Counted from the first letter of the stretch, positions 1 through 9,705 are shown. The stretch is DNA of 64,000 nucleotides from Pseudomonas sp. 31-12 (GCF_003151075.1 NZ_CP029482.1:3720001-3784000), one strand, 5' to 3'. Program-made: numbers and translations. Notes: generated by a model not told the origin, from the letters alone.

Positions 1-39
1 CGCAAACGGCAGTTGCTGGACCGTGAGGTTTCACGATGA
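1..39 (+). CDS. C-terminal end of an Ada/Ogt-type methyltransferase (cut by window edge)
   Basis: The first 39 bases read in frame as RKRQLLDREVSR and a TGA stop. The same ending (RKRQLLERETR) closes the Ada-like protein at 1471-2562, so this is very probably the tail of a second Ada/Ogt O6-methylguanine-DNA methyltransferase lying mostly outside the window. Its stop overlaps the start of the next gene (ATGA, 36-39), which suggests translational coupling in one alkylation-damage operon. Only 12 residues are visible, so the family call rests on this short match and on context. Confidence 0.6.
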   Translation, partial: RKRQLLDREVSR

Positions 40-740
40 GCGAGCAAACCTTCGATTCGCTGGACTGGGCAACCCTGGAGCAACAACTCGATCAGGATGG
101 CTGTGCCGTCATCAAGTCGCTGCTGAGTGCAAAGACGTGCAACGAAATCAGCGCCCTCTACGCTCAGACAGCGCCCTTCCGCTCTCAAGTGATGATGGCG
201 CGTCATGGCTTTGGCCGTGGCGAGTACAAGTATTTCAAATACCCGCTGCCGGACACGGTCGCCCGACTGCGCAGTGCGCTCTACCCTTGTCTCGTGCCAA
301 TCGCCAATCGCTGGTACGAATGCATGGACCTGCCGATCCGTTTTCCTGAAAGCCACCAAGCATTCCTGCAACGCTGCCATGCCGCCGGTCAGGAGCGCCC
401 GACGCCGTTATTGCTGCAATATGGCCCGCAGGACTACAACTGCTTGCATCAGGATCTGTACGGAGAACACGTGTTCCCGCTGCAGGTGGCGATTCTTCTG
501 TCAGAACCGGACGAAGATTTTACCGGCGGCGAGTTTGTGCTGACCGAACAACGCCCGCGGATGCAGTCACGCCCGCAGGTGATCGGCCTGAAGAAAGGCG
601 ATGGTGTGATCTTTGCGGTCAGCCAGCGCCCGGTCAAAGGCGTTCGCGGCTATTACCGGGTGACGATGCGACACGGCGTGAGTCGCCTGCACAGCGGAAA
701 ACGGCATACCCTTGGAATCATCTTTCACGATGCGTTATGA
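36..740 (+). CDS. 2OG-Fe(II) oxygenase
   Basis: 234 residues. The double-stranded beta-helix iron site of 2-oxoglutarate/Fe(II) dioxygenases can be read as H-x-D in HQDLYGEHVFP and a distal H/R set in the C-terminal stretch around RHGVSRLHSGKRH. It starts inside the stop codon of the preceding Ada-like gene and its end overlaps alkB by about 11 bases, so the three are almost certainly co-transcribed. The context points to repair of, or adaptation to, alkylation damage, but the substrate cannot be told from sequence. It is distinct from AlkB, which follows it. Confidence 0.85.
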   Translation: MSEQTFDSLDWATLEQQLDQDGCAVIKSLLSAKTCNEISALYAQTAPFRSQVMMARHGFGRGEYKYFKYPLPDTVARLRSALYPCLVPIANRWYECMDLPIRFPESHQAFLQRCHAAGQERPTPLLLQYGPQDYNCLHQDLYGEHVFPLQVAILLSEPDEDFTGGEFVLTEQRPRMQSRPQVIGLKKGDGVIFAVSQRPVKGVRGYYRVTMRHGVSRLHSGKRHTLGIIFHDAL

Positions 741-1410
741 CCCCATGATCCCGACCACCTTCGATCTGTTTGCCGATGCCGAGCCCGAACAGAAACCCAG
801 GCGCGAGCAAATCGGCGAACAATCCTACGTCTTGCGCGGCTTTGCCCTGCAGTGGATAGATCAGTTGCTGCCGGCACTGGAAGCGATTCTAACGGCCGCC
901 CCCTTTCGGCAGATGGCCACGCCGGGCGGTTTCACCATGTCGGTGGCGTTGAGCAGTTGCGGCACCTGGGGCTGGACCACGGATCGCAGCGGTTACAAAT
1001 ACACACGCAACGACCCGCAGACCGGACAACCTTGGCCCGCGATGCCCGACGTGTTTTTCGAATTGGCACAAGCGGCGGCCCGGGAAGCGGGATTTGTGGA
1101 CTTTATTCCTGATTCCTGCCTGATCAACCGTTATGTCCCCGGCGCCAAGATGTCATTGCACCAGGACAAAGACGAAGGTTCCTACGCCGCTCCGATTGTT
1201 TCGGTGTCATTGGGATTGCCTGCCATCTTCCTGTTCGGCGGGTTTCAACGCAGCGATAAAAGCCAACGCGTGCCATTGCTGCATGGCGATATCGTGGTCT
1301 GGGGCGGCGTCGATCGTTTGCGTTATCACGGCGTGCTGCCGATCAAGGACGGCCATCACCCGCGCCTGGGCGAACAACGGATCAACTTCACCTTTCGAAC
1401 CGCCGGATGA
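730..1410 (+). CDS. alkB: DNA oxidative demethylase AlkB
   Basis: AlkB removes methyl groups from 1-methyladenine and 3-methylcytosine using Fe(II) and 2-oxoglutarate. The protein follows E. coli AlkB closely along its length: DLFADAEP near the start, PFRQMATPGGFTMSV, GWTTDRSGYKY, CLINRYVPGAKMSLHQDKDE (iron ligands H and D), IVSVSLGLPA, and YHGVLPI with the terminal RINFTFR. The start is placed at 730, which overlaps the upstream stop; an in-frame ATG at 745 is also possible. It belongs to an operon-like run of Ada end, 2OG oxygenase, AlkB and an Ada-like protein. Confidence 0.96.
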   Translation: MRYDPMIPTTFDLFADAEPEQKPRREQIGEQSYVLRGFALQWIDQLLPALEAILTAAPFRQMATPGGFTMSVALSSCGTWGWTTDRSGYKYTRNDPQTGQPWPAMPDVFFELAQAAAREAGFVDFIPDSCLINRYVPGAKMSLHQDKDEGSYAAPIVSVSLGLPAIFLFGGFQRSDKSQRVPLLHGDIVVWGGVDRLRYHGVLPIKDGHHPRLGEQRINFTFRTAG

Positions 1411-1470
1411 AACCCTCGAATTCAACCGCAAGACTCGGGGTGCAGCGCTGTTGCCGGATGGTTAATCTGC

Positions 1471-2562
1471 ATGAAACGAGTCAACGGACATGAAGCCATG
1501 ACAACTCATTCGACCAGGCTCGCCACCGAAAACGATCCTCGCTGGGCCGCCGTCGTTGCACGAGATCCCAGCGCCGACGGGCAGTTTGTCTACGCCGTGA
1601 AAACCACCGGAATCTATTGCCGTCCCAGTAGCCTGGCGCGCTTGCCGAAACCGCAGAATGTCGAATTTTTCGACACCGCCGAGCAGGCCCAGGCGGCGGG
1701 ATATCGCCCGAGCAAGCGAGCCACAAGGGATCAAAGCGACGTGGCCGCACAACATGCGGCAACCGTAGCGGCCGCCTGCCGACACATCGAGTCCGCGGAA
1801 AATCTGCCTGCGTTAAAGGAACTAGCGAACGTAGCGGGCCTGAGCAGCTTCCACTTTCATCGCGTATTCAAAGCCGTGACCGGCCTCACACCCAAGGGTT
1901 ACGCCACCGCCCATCGTTCACGCAAGGTTCGAGAACGCCTGGCCGACGGCGGTTCGGTCACCGACGCCTTGTACGACGCCGGGTTCAACTCCAACAGTCG
2001 CTTCTATGAGTCGGCCGATCAGTTGCTGGGCATGACGCCCGGTGATTACCGTGCGGCGGGCCAGAACAACGATATCCGCTTTGCCGTCGGCCAGTGCTCC
2101 CTGGGGGCGATTCTGGTGGCACAAAGTGAACGCGGCGTTTGCGCAATTTTGTTGGGAGACGATCCGCATCAGCTGGTCTGCGACCTCCAGGACAAGTTTC
2201 GCCGTGCCAATCTGATTGGCGCCGATCATGCGTTCGAACAGCTGATCGCCAAGGTGGTCGGTTTTATCGAGGCGCCGGCGATTGGCCTGGACTTGCCGCT
2301 GGACGTGCGTGGTACGGCGTTTCAGGAGCGGGTCTGGCAGGCGCTGCGGGAAATTCCAGCGGGCAGCACCGCCAGCTACGCCGATATCGCTCAGCGTATC
2401 GGCGCGCCCAAAGCCGTGCGCGCCGTGGCCCAGGCCTGCGGCGCGAACAGTATCGCGGTAGCGATTCCGTGCCATCGCGTGGTGCGCAGCGACGGCAACC
2501 TGTCGGGCTATCGCTGGGGTGTAGAACGCAAGCGCCAGTTGCTGGAACGCGAGACTCGCTAA
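1471..2562 (+). CDS. ada: Ada-like regulator/O6-methylguanine-DNA methyltransferase with degenerate zinc site
   Basis: 363 residues with the full Ada layout: N-terminal methylphosphotriester domain (about 20-90), AraC-type HTH (about 95-200) and C-terminal methyltransferase domain with the active-site PCHRV (C334). In E. coli Ada four cysteines (38, 42, 69, 72) hold zinc, and C38 accepts the methyl group. Here only the first is kept (GIYCRPSS, C50). The other three are Ser54, Ser81 (RPSKR) and Ala84. Zinc binding, and therefore methylation-switched activation, is probably lost or altered, while the alkyltransferase site looks intact. An alternative start lies at 1498. The tail of a second Ada-like gene lies upstream at position 1, so the two may have divided roles. 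The stop abuts the end of the convergent acuI. Confidence 0.88.
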   Translation: MKRVNGHEAMTTHSTRLATENDPRWAAVVARDPSADGQFVYAVKTTGIYCRPSSLARLPKPQNVEFFDTAEQAQAAGYRPSKRATRDQSDVAAQHAATVAAACRHIESAENLPALKELANVAGLSSFHFHRVFKAVTGLTPKGYATAHRSRKVRERLADGGSVTDALYDAGFNSNSRFYESADQLLGMTPGDYRAAGQNNDIRFAVGQCSLGAILVAQSERGVCAILLGDDPHQLVCDLQDKFRRANLIGADHAFEQLIAKVVGFIEAPAIGLDLPLDVRGTAFQERVWQALREIPAGSTASYADIAQRIGAPKAVRAVAQACGANSIAVAIPCHRVVRSDGNLSGYRWGVERKRQLLERETR

Positions 2563-3549
2563 TCAGCGATTCACATCAACTACAACCCGCCCGCGCAATT
2601 GCCCGGCGAGCAAGCGTGGCGCGGCGTCGATGGCTTCGCTCAAGCCGATCTCATGGCTGATCAGCGGTAGCAACGCGAAGTCCAGATCCTTGGCCAGACG
2701 ATTCCAGGCTTCTATCCGCTTGGCTTTGGGTTGGGTCACGCTGTTGATTCCGGCCAATGTCACGCCGCGCAAAATGAACGGTGCGACGGAGGCTGGAAAG
2801 TCCATGCCTTGCGCCAAACCGCAAGCGGCGACCGTGCCATTGGCCTTGGTGCTGGCGCAAGCGTTGGCCAACGTGTGACTACCGACGGAGTCGATCACCG
2901 CAGCCCAACGCTCCTTGGCCAACGGTTTACCCGGCGCGGACAGCGTGGCGCGATCGATGATCTCGTTGGCACCCAGTTGCTTGAGGTAATCGTGCTCGGA
3001 GGTGCGGCCCGTGGATGCCACGACCCGATAGCCGAGTTTGCTCAGCAGCGCGATGGCGAAACTGCCTACGCCGCCGTTGGCCCCGGTGACCAGCACTTCA
3101 CCCTGCTCAGGCGTGACGCCGTTGTGTTCCAGCGCCAGGATGCACAACATCGCCGTGTAACCGGCGGTGCCGATTGCCATGGCCTGGGCCGCGGTGAATT
3201 CCTTGGGTAGCGCAATCAGCCAGTCACCCTGGAGGCGTGCCTTTTGTGCCAGCCCGCCCCAGTGCCCTTCGCCCACACCCCAGCCGTTGAGCAGTACCTG
3301 GTCACCGACCTTGTAGTCCGGATGATTACTGACTTCGACCGTACCGGCCAGATCGATCCCTGGCACCATCGGAAATTTCCTGACCACCGGACTGCTGCCG
3401 GTGATCGCCAGGCCATCCTTGAAGTTCAGCGTGCTGTACGCCACGCGTACCGTCACATCACCCTCGGGCAGCTGGTCGTCATTGATCTCTTGCAGTGTCG
3501 CCCGGTAACCGCTGTCGTCTTTGTCGATCAAAATACCTTTGAACATCAT
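2563..3549 (-). CDS. acuI: Acrylyl-CoA reductase AcuI/YhdH family (MDR oxidoreductase)
   Basis: 328-residue medium-chain dehydrogenase/reductase of the YhdH/AcuI group, which reduces acryloyl-CoA to propionyl-CoA with NADPH. Family features seen are the N-terminal GroES-like fold (NFKDGLAITG, PGIDLAGTV), the Rossmann motif GANGGVGSFA, and the C-terminal RLLAGQLRGRVVV. No zinc-ligand pattern is evident, as expected for this branch. The start (tandem ATGATG) is preceded by GAGAGGCG. It is convergent with the ada-like gene with no bases between the two stop codons. Confidence 0.9.
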   Translation of the reverse strand: MMFKGILIDKDDSGYRATLQEINDDQLPEGDVTVRVAYSTLNFKDGLAITGSSPVVRKFPMVPGIDLAGTVEVSNHPDYKVGDQVLLNGWGVGEGHWGGLAQKARLQGDWLIALPKEFTAAQAMAIGTAGYTAMLCILALEHNGVTPEQGEVLVTGANGGVGSFAIALLSKLGYRVVASTGRTSEHDYLKQLGANEIIDRATLSAPGKPLAKERWAAVIDSVGSHTLANACASTKANGTVAACGLAQGMDFPASVAPFILRGVTLAGINSVTQPKAKRIEAWNRLAKDLDFALLPLISHEIGLSEAIDAAPRLLAGQLRGRVVVDVNR

Positions 3550-3784
3550 CGCCTCTCAATGGAGTCAATCTGGGTGTGGGGCCATTGAAATACCACAAAG
3601 AAACATCGCGCCGTACAAGACTTTAGCCAAACCGCCAACGCGCCGAGCGTTTCCATGACGTGCGGCTACGCTTTTTTTCCGCGCTTATGGAAGACATGAA
3701 AACCTCCCGGATACAAAAGTCGGCTGGCCCTGCGACAGCCATTGCTGGTAAAAAACCGGTTCTACCCGTCGGAGAATCATTGAA

Positions 3785-4849
3785 ATGAGCCAATGGCCAG
3801 ACACCCGCATCCTTGACCTGCTCGGCATCGAACTGCCGATCATCCAGGCGCCCATGGCTGGCGCTACCGGCTCGGCCATGGTCATCGCCGCGAGCAACGC
3901 TGGCGGCCTGGGCTCGATGCCCGCCGCAATGCTGAGTATCGAGCAGTTGCGCGAAGAGCTGAAGACGATTCGCCAACACAGCCAGCGCCCCTTCAACATC
4001 AACTATTTCTGCCACCAGACGCCGGCGGCCGATGAGCAACGTGCCCAGGACTGGAAGAATTTGTTGGAGCCGTACTATCGGGAACTGGGCGTCGATTTCG
4101 AGGCGCCTACCCCGGTGTCCAATCGCGCACCTTTCGATCACGCTGCCTGCGAAGTGCTCGAAGAATTTCGCCCCGAAGTTGTGAGCTTTCACTTCGGCCT
4201 GCCGGAAAAATCCTTGATGGATCGCGTAAAAGCCACCGGGGCGAAAATTCTCTCCTCGGCGACGACGGTCGAAGAAGCCATCTGGCTGGAGCAGCATGGC
4301 TGCGACGCGATCATCGCCATGGGCTACGAAGCCGGCGGGCATCGCGGGATGTTTCTCAGCGATGACTTGAGCAGCCAGGTAGGCACATTCGCCCTCGTGC
4401 CTCAGGTCGTCGACGCGGTGAAGGTGCCGGTGATTGCAGCGGGCGGGATCAGCGATGCACGGGGCGTTGCGGCGGCTTTTCTGTTGGGCGCTTCGGCGGT
4501 GCAGGTGGGGACGGCCTACTTGTTCACGCCGGAAGCCAAGGTCAGCGCGTCTCACCACAAAGCATTGCGCACGGCCAAGGAAAGCGAGACTGCGGTGACC
4601 AACCTTTTCACCGGCCGCCCTGCACGGGGGATTCTCAATCGGGTGATGCGCGAAATCGGGCCCATGAGCGATAAAGCACCGGCCTTCCCGCTGGCTGGCG
4701 GAGCGTTGATGCCGTTGCGGGCGAAAGGTGAGGCGGACTTCAGCAATCTCTGGGCTGGGCAGGCGTTCACGTTGGGGGTTGAAATGGGGACGGCGGAGCT
4801 GACTCGGCGGCTGGCGGAGGAAGGCTTGGCCAAATTGCTTCGTCGGTAG
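3785..4849 (+). CDS. Nitronate monooxygenase family FMN enzyme
   Basis: 354-residue TIM-barrel flavoenzyme of the nitronate monooxygenase (2-nitropropane dioxygenase) family. Seen: the N-terminal PIIQAPMAGATG, SNAGGLGSMPAA, the phosphate-binding VPVIAAGGISDARGVAAAF, and GASAVQVGTAYL. The class I enzymes oxidise propionate 3-nitronate and related nitronates, but many relatives are quinone reductases or have unknown substrates. GGAGA lies upstream of the ATG. It is a single gene, followed by a REP doublet. Confidence 0.88.
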   Translation: MSQWPDTRILDLLGIELPIIQAPMAGATGSAMVIAASNAGGLGSMPAAMLSIEQLREELKTIRQHSQRPFNINYFCHQTPAADEQRAQDWKNLLEPYYRELGVDFEAPTPVSNRAPFDHAACEVLEEFRPEVVSFHFGLPEKSLMDRVKATGAKILSSATTVEEAIWLEQHGCDAIIAMGYEAGGHRGMFLSDDLSSQVGTFALVPQVVDAVKVPVIAAGGISDARGVAAAFLLGASAVQVGTAYLFTPEAKVSASHHKALRTAKESETAVTNLFTGRPARGILNRVMREIGPMSDKAPAFPLAGGALMPLRAKGEADFSNLWAGQAFTLGVEMGTAELTRRLAEEGLAKLLRR

Positions 4850-4874
4850 CGAACGTTGTTGTAGCAGCTAACTT

Positions 4875-4991
4875 GTGGCGAGGGGATTTATCCCCGTTCG
4901 GCTGCGAAGCAGTCGTCAATCCTGACAACTCACTGTTTGAACGGACGCTGGGGCCGCCTCGCAGCCCAACGGGGATAAATCCCCTCGCCAC
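4875..4991. repeat. REP doublet (REPIN) of the fluorescens-group type
   Basis: Two inverted copies of GTGGCGAGGGGATTTATCCC face each other (4875-4896 and 4970-4991), separated by about 70 bases containing a GC-rich hairpin. This is the usual arrangement of Pseudomonas REPINs, short palindromes mobilised by RAYT transposases. It sits between the nitronate monooxygenase-like gene and the mod operon and could fold at the 3' end of the upstream transcript. Confidence 0.88.
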
Positions 4992-5045
4992 CGGCAACAG
5001 GTCGTGCGCAATCTCAGTACCGACACATTCCGTTGGCAGGCATTT

Positions 5046-5069
5046 CGCTATATATTCCGCTATACAGCG
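5046..5069. promoter_or_regulatory. ModE operator upstream of modA
   Basis: CGCTATATA (5046-5054), a 6-base spacer and TATACAGCG (5061-5069) form an inverted repeat with one mismatch. It fits the known molybdate-responsive ModE box (CGCTATATA-N6-TATATAGCG type) and lies 42 bases before modA. Molybdate-bound ModE is expected to repress modABC here. modE itself is not in the window. Confidence 0.85.
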
Positions 5070-5098
5070 TTCCACCCCCTCGTTGCATTTGCCGATAA

Positions 5099-5878
<780 letters not shown>

Positions 5879-6559
5879 ATGACGCTGACGAGTGCCGACT
5901 TTTCCGCCATCTGGCTAACCCTGAAACTGGCGTCCCTGACGACGGTTATCCTGCTGATCATCGGCACTCCGATTGCGTTATGGCTGTCGCGCACCCAGTC
6001 CTGGCTGCGTGGCCCGGTCGGGGCGATCGTCGCCCTGCCCCTGGTCTTGCCGCCCACAGTGATTGGCTTTTATCTGTTGCTGGCGCTCGGCCCGAACGGC
6101 TTTGTCGGCCAATTCACCCAGTCGCTGGGGCTTGGCACGCTCACCTTCAGTTTCGCGGGGCTGGTGATCGGTTCAGTGCTGTATTCGATGCCTTTCGTGG
6201 TCCAGCCGCTGCAAAACGCTTTTTCTGCCATCGGTACTCGCCCACTGGAAGTGGCCGCAACCTTGCGCGCCAATCCCTGGGACACCTTCTTCAGCGTGAT
6301 CCTGCCGCTGGCTCGACCCGGCTTCATCACCGCGGCCATTCTCGGTTTCGCCCACACCGTCGGCGAGTTCGGCGTAGTGCTGATGATCGGCGGCAACATT
6401 CCCGACAAGACCCGCGTGGTCTCGGTGCAGATCTACGATCACGTTGAAGCCATGGAATACGCCCAGGCCCATTGGCTGGCCGGGGCGATGCTGGTGTTCT
6501 CCTTTGTCGTGTTGCTGGCGCTCTATTCCAGCCGGAAAACCAAAACAGGCTGGAGCTGA
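5879..6559 (+). CDS. modB: Molybdate ABC transporter permease ModB
   Basis: 226-residue inner-membrane permease with five to six hydrophobic segments. It has the coupling-helix motif [25 protein letters not shown] typical of ABC permeases, and [21 protein letters not shown], characteristic of ModB. The ATG follows the modA stop with no gap, and modC begins three bases after its own stop, indicating tight coupling in one operon. Confidence 0.97.
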   Translation: MTLTSADFSAIWLTLKLASLTTVILLIIGTPIALWLSRTQSWLRGPVGAIVALPLVLPPTVIGFYLLLALGPNGFVGQFTQSLGLGTLTFSFAGLVIGSVLYSMPFVVQPLQNAFSAIGTRPLEVAATLRANPWDTFFSVILPLARPGFITAAILGFAHTVGEFGVVLMIGGNIPDKTRVVSVQIYDHVEAMEYAQAHWLAGAMLVFSFVVLLALYSSRKTKTGWS

Positions 6560-6562
6560 TCG

Positions 6563-7642
6563 ATGATTCATACGCGTCTGAAACTGCGTTATTCGGGATT
6601 CGCCCTGAAGGTGGATCTGCAACTGCCAGGCCGTGGGGTGACTGCACTTTACGGTCATTCCGGCTCGGGCAAGACCACGTGCCTGCGCTGTATTGCTGGC
6701 CTGGAGCGGGCTGAGCAGGGCTTTATCCGGGTCAACGACGAAGTCTGGCAGGACAGCGACAAGGGCATTTTCGTACCTCCGCATAAACGTGCGCTGGGGT
6801 ATGTGTTTCAGGAAGCGAGCCTGTTTCCTCACCTGTCGGTGCTCGCCAATCTGGAGTTCGGCCTCAAGCGTATCCCTAAGCAACAACGCCGGGTCGACAT
6901 GGCGCATGCCACCGAACTGCTGGGCATTGGTCATCTGCTGGACCGCCATCCGCAGCACCTGTCCGGCGGTGAACGGCAGCGAATCGGCATCGCCCGCGCG
7001 TTGCTCACCAGCCCCAAACTCCTGCTGATGGATGAACCGCTGGCGGCGCTGGACAGCCAGCGCAAAAACGAGATCCTGCCTTACCTGCAACGCCTGCACG
7101 ATGAACTCGACATCCCGGTGCTCTACGTCAGCCACTCGCAGGATGAGGTCGCCCGCTTGGCCGACCACATCGTCCTGCTCAGCGACGGCAAGGCGCTGGC
7201 CAGCGGCCCCATCGGCGAAACCCTGGCGCGTCTCGACTTGCCCCTGGCGCTGGGTGACGATGCCGGCGTGGTGATCGAAGGCCATGTCAGCGCCTACGAT
7301 CCCCACTATCAATTGCTGACGTTGCAACTGCCCGATACCAACATGAGTATTCGCGTGACGCATGCGCCGATGACTCCGGGCCAGGCATTGCGCTGCAAGG
7401 TCCAGGCGCGTGATGTGAGCCTGAGCCTGCAAGGCGTCGAGCACAGCAGCATCCTCAATCGCTTACCGGTGACGGTGATCAGTGAAATCGGCGCCGACAA
7501 CGCCGCCCACGTGCTGATCCGATTGAACGCCGCCGGGACGCCCCTGCTGGCACGCATCACCCGCTACTCCCGGGACCAGTTGGGCGTGCACCCCGGCCAG
7601 CAACTCTGGGCGCAGATCAAAGCGGTGGCCGTCCTGGCGTAA
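6563..7642 (+). CDS. modC: Molybdate ABC transporter ATP-binding protein ModC
   Basis: 359 residues. The ATPase domain (1-230) has Walker [10 protein letters not shown], the signature [15 protein letters not shown], Walker [13 protein letters not shown] and the switch His in YVSHSQ. The C-terminal third (about 290-355) is a TOBE/Mop-type molybdate-binding domain, as in E. coli ModC. It energises ModAB uptake and is the last gene of the operon. Confidence 0.97.
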   Translation: MIHTRLKLRYSGFALKVDLQLPGRGVTALYGHSGSGKTTCLRCIAGLERAEQGFIRVNDEVWQDSDKGIFVPPHKRALGYVFQEASLFPHLSVLANLEFGLKRIPKQQRRVDMAHATELLGIGHLLDRHPQHLSGGERQRIGIARALLTSPKLLLMDEPLAALDSQRKNEILPYLQRLHDELDIPVLYVSHSQDEVARLADHIVLLSDGKALASGPIGETLARLDLPLALGDDAGVVIEGHVSAYDPHYQLLTLQLPDTNMSIRVTHAPMTPGQALRCKVQARDVSLSLQGVEHSSILNRLPVTVISEIGADNAAHVLIRLNAAGTPLLARITRYSRDQLGVHPGQQLWAQIKAVAVLA

Positions 7643-7720
7643 ATCTGTCGGCACCACGGCGAACGGGCGCGGTCAATGGCTGTACAGGCCCCCTGACTTC
7701 GTTGCCAAGGATTTCTCGCC

Positions 7721-8761
7721 ATGTCCGATACCGCGCTGCCCGATGTGCTGCCACCCGACCTGCATTATGTCGACGACACGCAGCCTGGAATCACCCGCAA
7801 GCGCTTGCGTGGCAAATTCTGCTACTTCGATCCCGCGGGCCAGCGCATTACCGATCCAGACGAAATCAAGCGCATCAATGCCCTCGCCGTGCCGCCGGCC
7901 TATACCAATGTGTGGATCTGCGCCGATCCGCGCGGCCATCTACAAGCCACCGGGCGTGATGCTCGCGGTCGCAAGCAATACCGATACCACGCACGCTGGC
8001 GCGAAGTGCGCGATGCCGACAAATACTCGCGCCTGCGGGACTTTGGGCTGGCGCTGCCGAAACTGCGCAAACAGCTTGAACCCCTGCTGGACGCTCCGGG
8101 GTTCAGCCGGGACAAAGTCATGGCGACCGTCATTACTTTGCTCGATGCGACGTTGATCCGCGTCGGCAATACGCAGTACGCCCGGGAAAATCGCTCCTAT
8201 GGCCTGACCACCCTGCGCAGCCGTCACGTCGAGGTCAACGGCAGCGCGATCCTGTTCCAGTTTCGCGGCAAGAGTGGGGTCGAGCACCAGATCACCGTGA
8301 AGGACCGGCGCCTGGCGCGAATCATCAAGCGCTGCCTGGAAATTCCCGGGCAAGACCTCTTTCAATACCTGGACGAAAATGGCGAGCGCCATACCGTCAG
8401 CTCCTCAGACGTCAACGCCTACCTGCAAACCCTCACCGGTGCTGACTTCACGGCCAAGGATTACCGCACCTGGGCGGGCAGCGCGCTCGCATTGTCGGTG
8501 CTGCGCGAATTGCAGTGGGAACCCGAATCGGACGCAAAACGGCATGTGGTGGAGATGGTCAAGAATGTCGCCAGGCAACTCGGCAACACCCCGGCGGTGT
8601 GCCGCAAGTGCTACATCCACCCGGCGGTAGTTGAAGGCTTCATGCTCGGTGCCTTGGCCCAACTGCCGCGGCCGAGACTGCGTAAAGGGCTCAGGGCAGA
8701 GGAAGTCGGGCTCGCCATGTATCTGGAGAAGATGATCGAGGCGGCCGAATCGACGAAATGA
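7721..8761 (+). CDS. DNA topoisomerase IB (poxvirus-like)
   Basis: 346 residues, the usual length of bacterial type IB topoisomerases, which relax supercoils through a 3'-phosphotyrosine intermediate. Seen are the N-terminal DNA-binding lobe (FCYFDPAGQRITDPDEIKRI), the catalytic segment VITLLDATLIRVGN with RENRSYGLTTLRSRH, FRTKSG-like FRGKSGVEH, TAKDYRTWAGS, and the nucleophile Tyr in CRKCYIHPAVVEGF. The RBS AAGGA precedes the ATG. Two small genes follow on the same strand. Confidence 0.93.
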   Translation: MSDTALPDVLPPDLHYVDDTQPGITRKRLRGKFCYFDPAGQRITDPDEIKRINALAVPPAYTNVWICADPRGHLQATGRDARGRKQYRYHARWREVRDADKYSRLRDFGLALPKLRKQLEPLLDAPGFSRDKVMATVITLLDATLIRVGNTQYARENRSYGLTTLRSRHVEVNGSAILFQFRGKSGVEHQITVKDRRLARIIKRCLEIPGQDLFQYLDENGERHTVSSSDVNAYLQTLTGADFTAKDYRTWAGSALALSVLRELQWEPESDAKRHVVEMVKNVARQLGNTPAVCRKCYIHPAVVEGFMLGALAQLPRPRLRKGLRAEEVGLAMYLEKMIEAAESTK

Positions 8762-8833
8762 CCCGCCCATTTTTTGCACGATCGCCAAGAACTTCTATAG
8801 TTGATGTGGACATGAATCAGCTGCGGTGACGCC

Positions 8834-9055
8834 ATGGAAGACATTTTCGTTGTGAAGCGTTGCAACAAGATCATCATTCATGGCCGCCGGGCCGGAGAAG
8901 CCGGCCACCCACCACCCGACGCGGCGGAGTTTTATCGAATCTTCGACACCCGCACCTTGGGCTTCTGCGGTGACGACTACGATTGTGAAGAAGATGCCCA
9001 ACGTAAATGCCTGCAGCTCAATGCCAAGTCACAAGTGACGGCCCGACAAGCCTGA
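8834..9055 (+). CDS. Small hypothetical protein
   Basis: 73 residues, acidic and without a signal peptide or membrane segment. It has a central proline-rich GHPPPDAAEFYRIFD and three cysteines. I recognise no domain. It follows the topoisomerase gene by 72 bases and has a clean terminator-like hairpin 52 bases after its stop. No strong RBS is visible, so the start is tentative. Host-like codon use supports it being real. Confidence 0.6.
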   Translation: MEDIFVVKRCNKIIIHGRRAGEAGHPPPDAAEFYRIFDTRTLGFCGDDYDCEEDAQRKCLQLNAKSQVTARQA

Positions 9056-9106
9056 AGTCCGGGTCTATACTGAAATCAGCTGAAGGAACAGCGACCCCAT
9101 CGGCAG

Positions 9107-9131
9107 AAAGCTCGCACACAGCGGGCTTTTT
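9107..9131 (+). terminator. Rho-independent terminator
   Basis: AAAGCTCGC (9107-9115) pairs with GCGGGCTTT (9121-9129), followed by a short T run. It closes the small gene 8834-9055 and lies only 40 bases before the next start codon. Confidence 0.7.
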
Positions 9132-9170
9132 GCTGCTATTTGCCAGGTTTCTTGAACGGAGGTGTTTGCC

Positions 9171-9401
9171 ATGTCCGAAAAAGAGTCCATCACCACCCTG
9201 CTCACCCTGCTCGACTCCCGCCAGGCTCGACTTGCCGCTGCGTGCAAGGAGATTGCCGACTGGGTAGATCATCAAGGAGGGCACCCGACAGCCCTCAGAA
9301 TTCGTGACCGCCTGAACGACATCGAGAAAGACGCGCCACTGATTCGAAATACCCTGTCTTCGTTAAAACCTGTCGATCCCCCTCTTCCGCGGTTCAGATG
9401 A
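9171..9401 (+). CDS. Small alpha-helical protein, family with two relatives in this window
   Basis: 76 residues. The ATG at 9171 is preceded by GGAGG at good spacing, which argues against the GTG at 9162. The protein is related to those at 27848-28054 and 32095-32316. The shared pattern is L-x2-L near the start, a central I-x2-W-x-D-Q/H-x-G, and a C-terminal IRN-x2-SL. It is predicted to be two or three helices with no signal peptide. The function is unknown. One relative sits beside topoisomerase IB and the others beside CHAD proteins. Confidence 0.75.
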   Translation: MSEKESITTLLTLLDSRQARLAAACKEIADWVDHQGGHPTALRIRDRLNDIEKDAPLIRNTLSSLKPVDPPLPRFR

Positions 9402-9705
9402 TCCGATCTGGACGCGCGATTCGAGAAAGGGCCTGATACAGGGAGTATGAACGGCGACTTCATCGTCACCGTGCTCGTGCCTGTCTGATTATCTTGTGTT
9501 GCACCCGCACCCGGCCTGGCGCTGGGCTTTTTTTTGCGACCGTCTTTTCACGTAATGTTCACAACACACGCCTTACAGTGAACCACTCCTTTGAGAAATA
9601 CCCTGGTCTGCCCGCATGCAGACCTTTTTTTTGCCCGCCAGTCAGCCGGCGAACGTCACTGGCTGCTGGAGGTCAAACAATCACACGTCACGAAGGAGAC
9701 GTTCC
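9402..9705 (+). other. Gene-free stretch with two T-tailed hairpins
   Basis: No protein gene is seen. A GC-rich hairpin with an 8-T tail lies around 9508-9536, and a perfect terminator at 9605-9632. The second hairpin is only about 75 bases before the next start codon, so a short transcript beginning near 9540 could end there, either as a small RNA or as an attenuated leader of the downstream gene. This is inference from position only. Confidence 0.4.
9605..9632 (+). terminator. Rho-independent terminator/attenuator
   Basis: GGTCTGC (9605-9611) pairs perfectly with GCAGACC (9618-9624), followed by eight T. There is no coding gene directly upstream for about 200 bases, so it may end a small RNA or a leader transcript. 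Confidence 0.8.
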
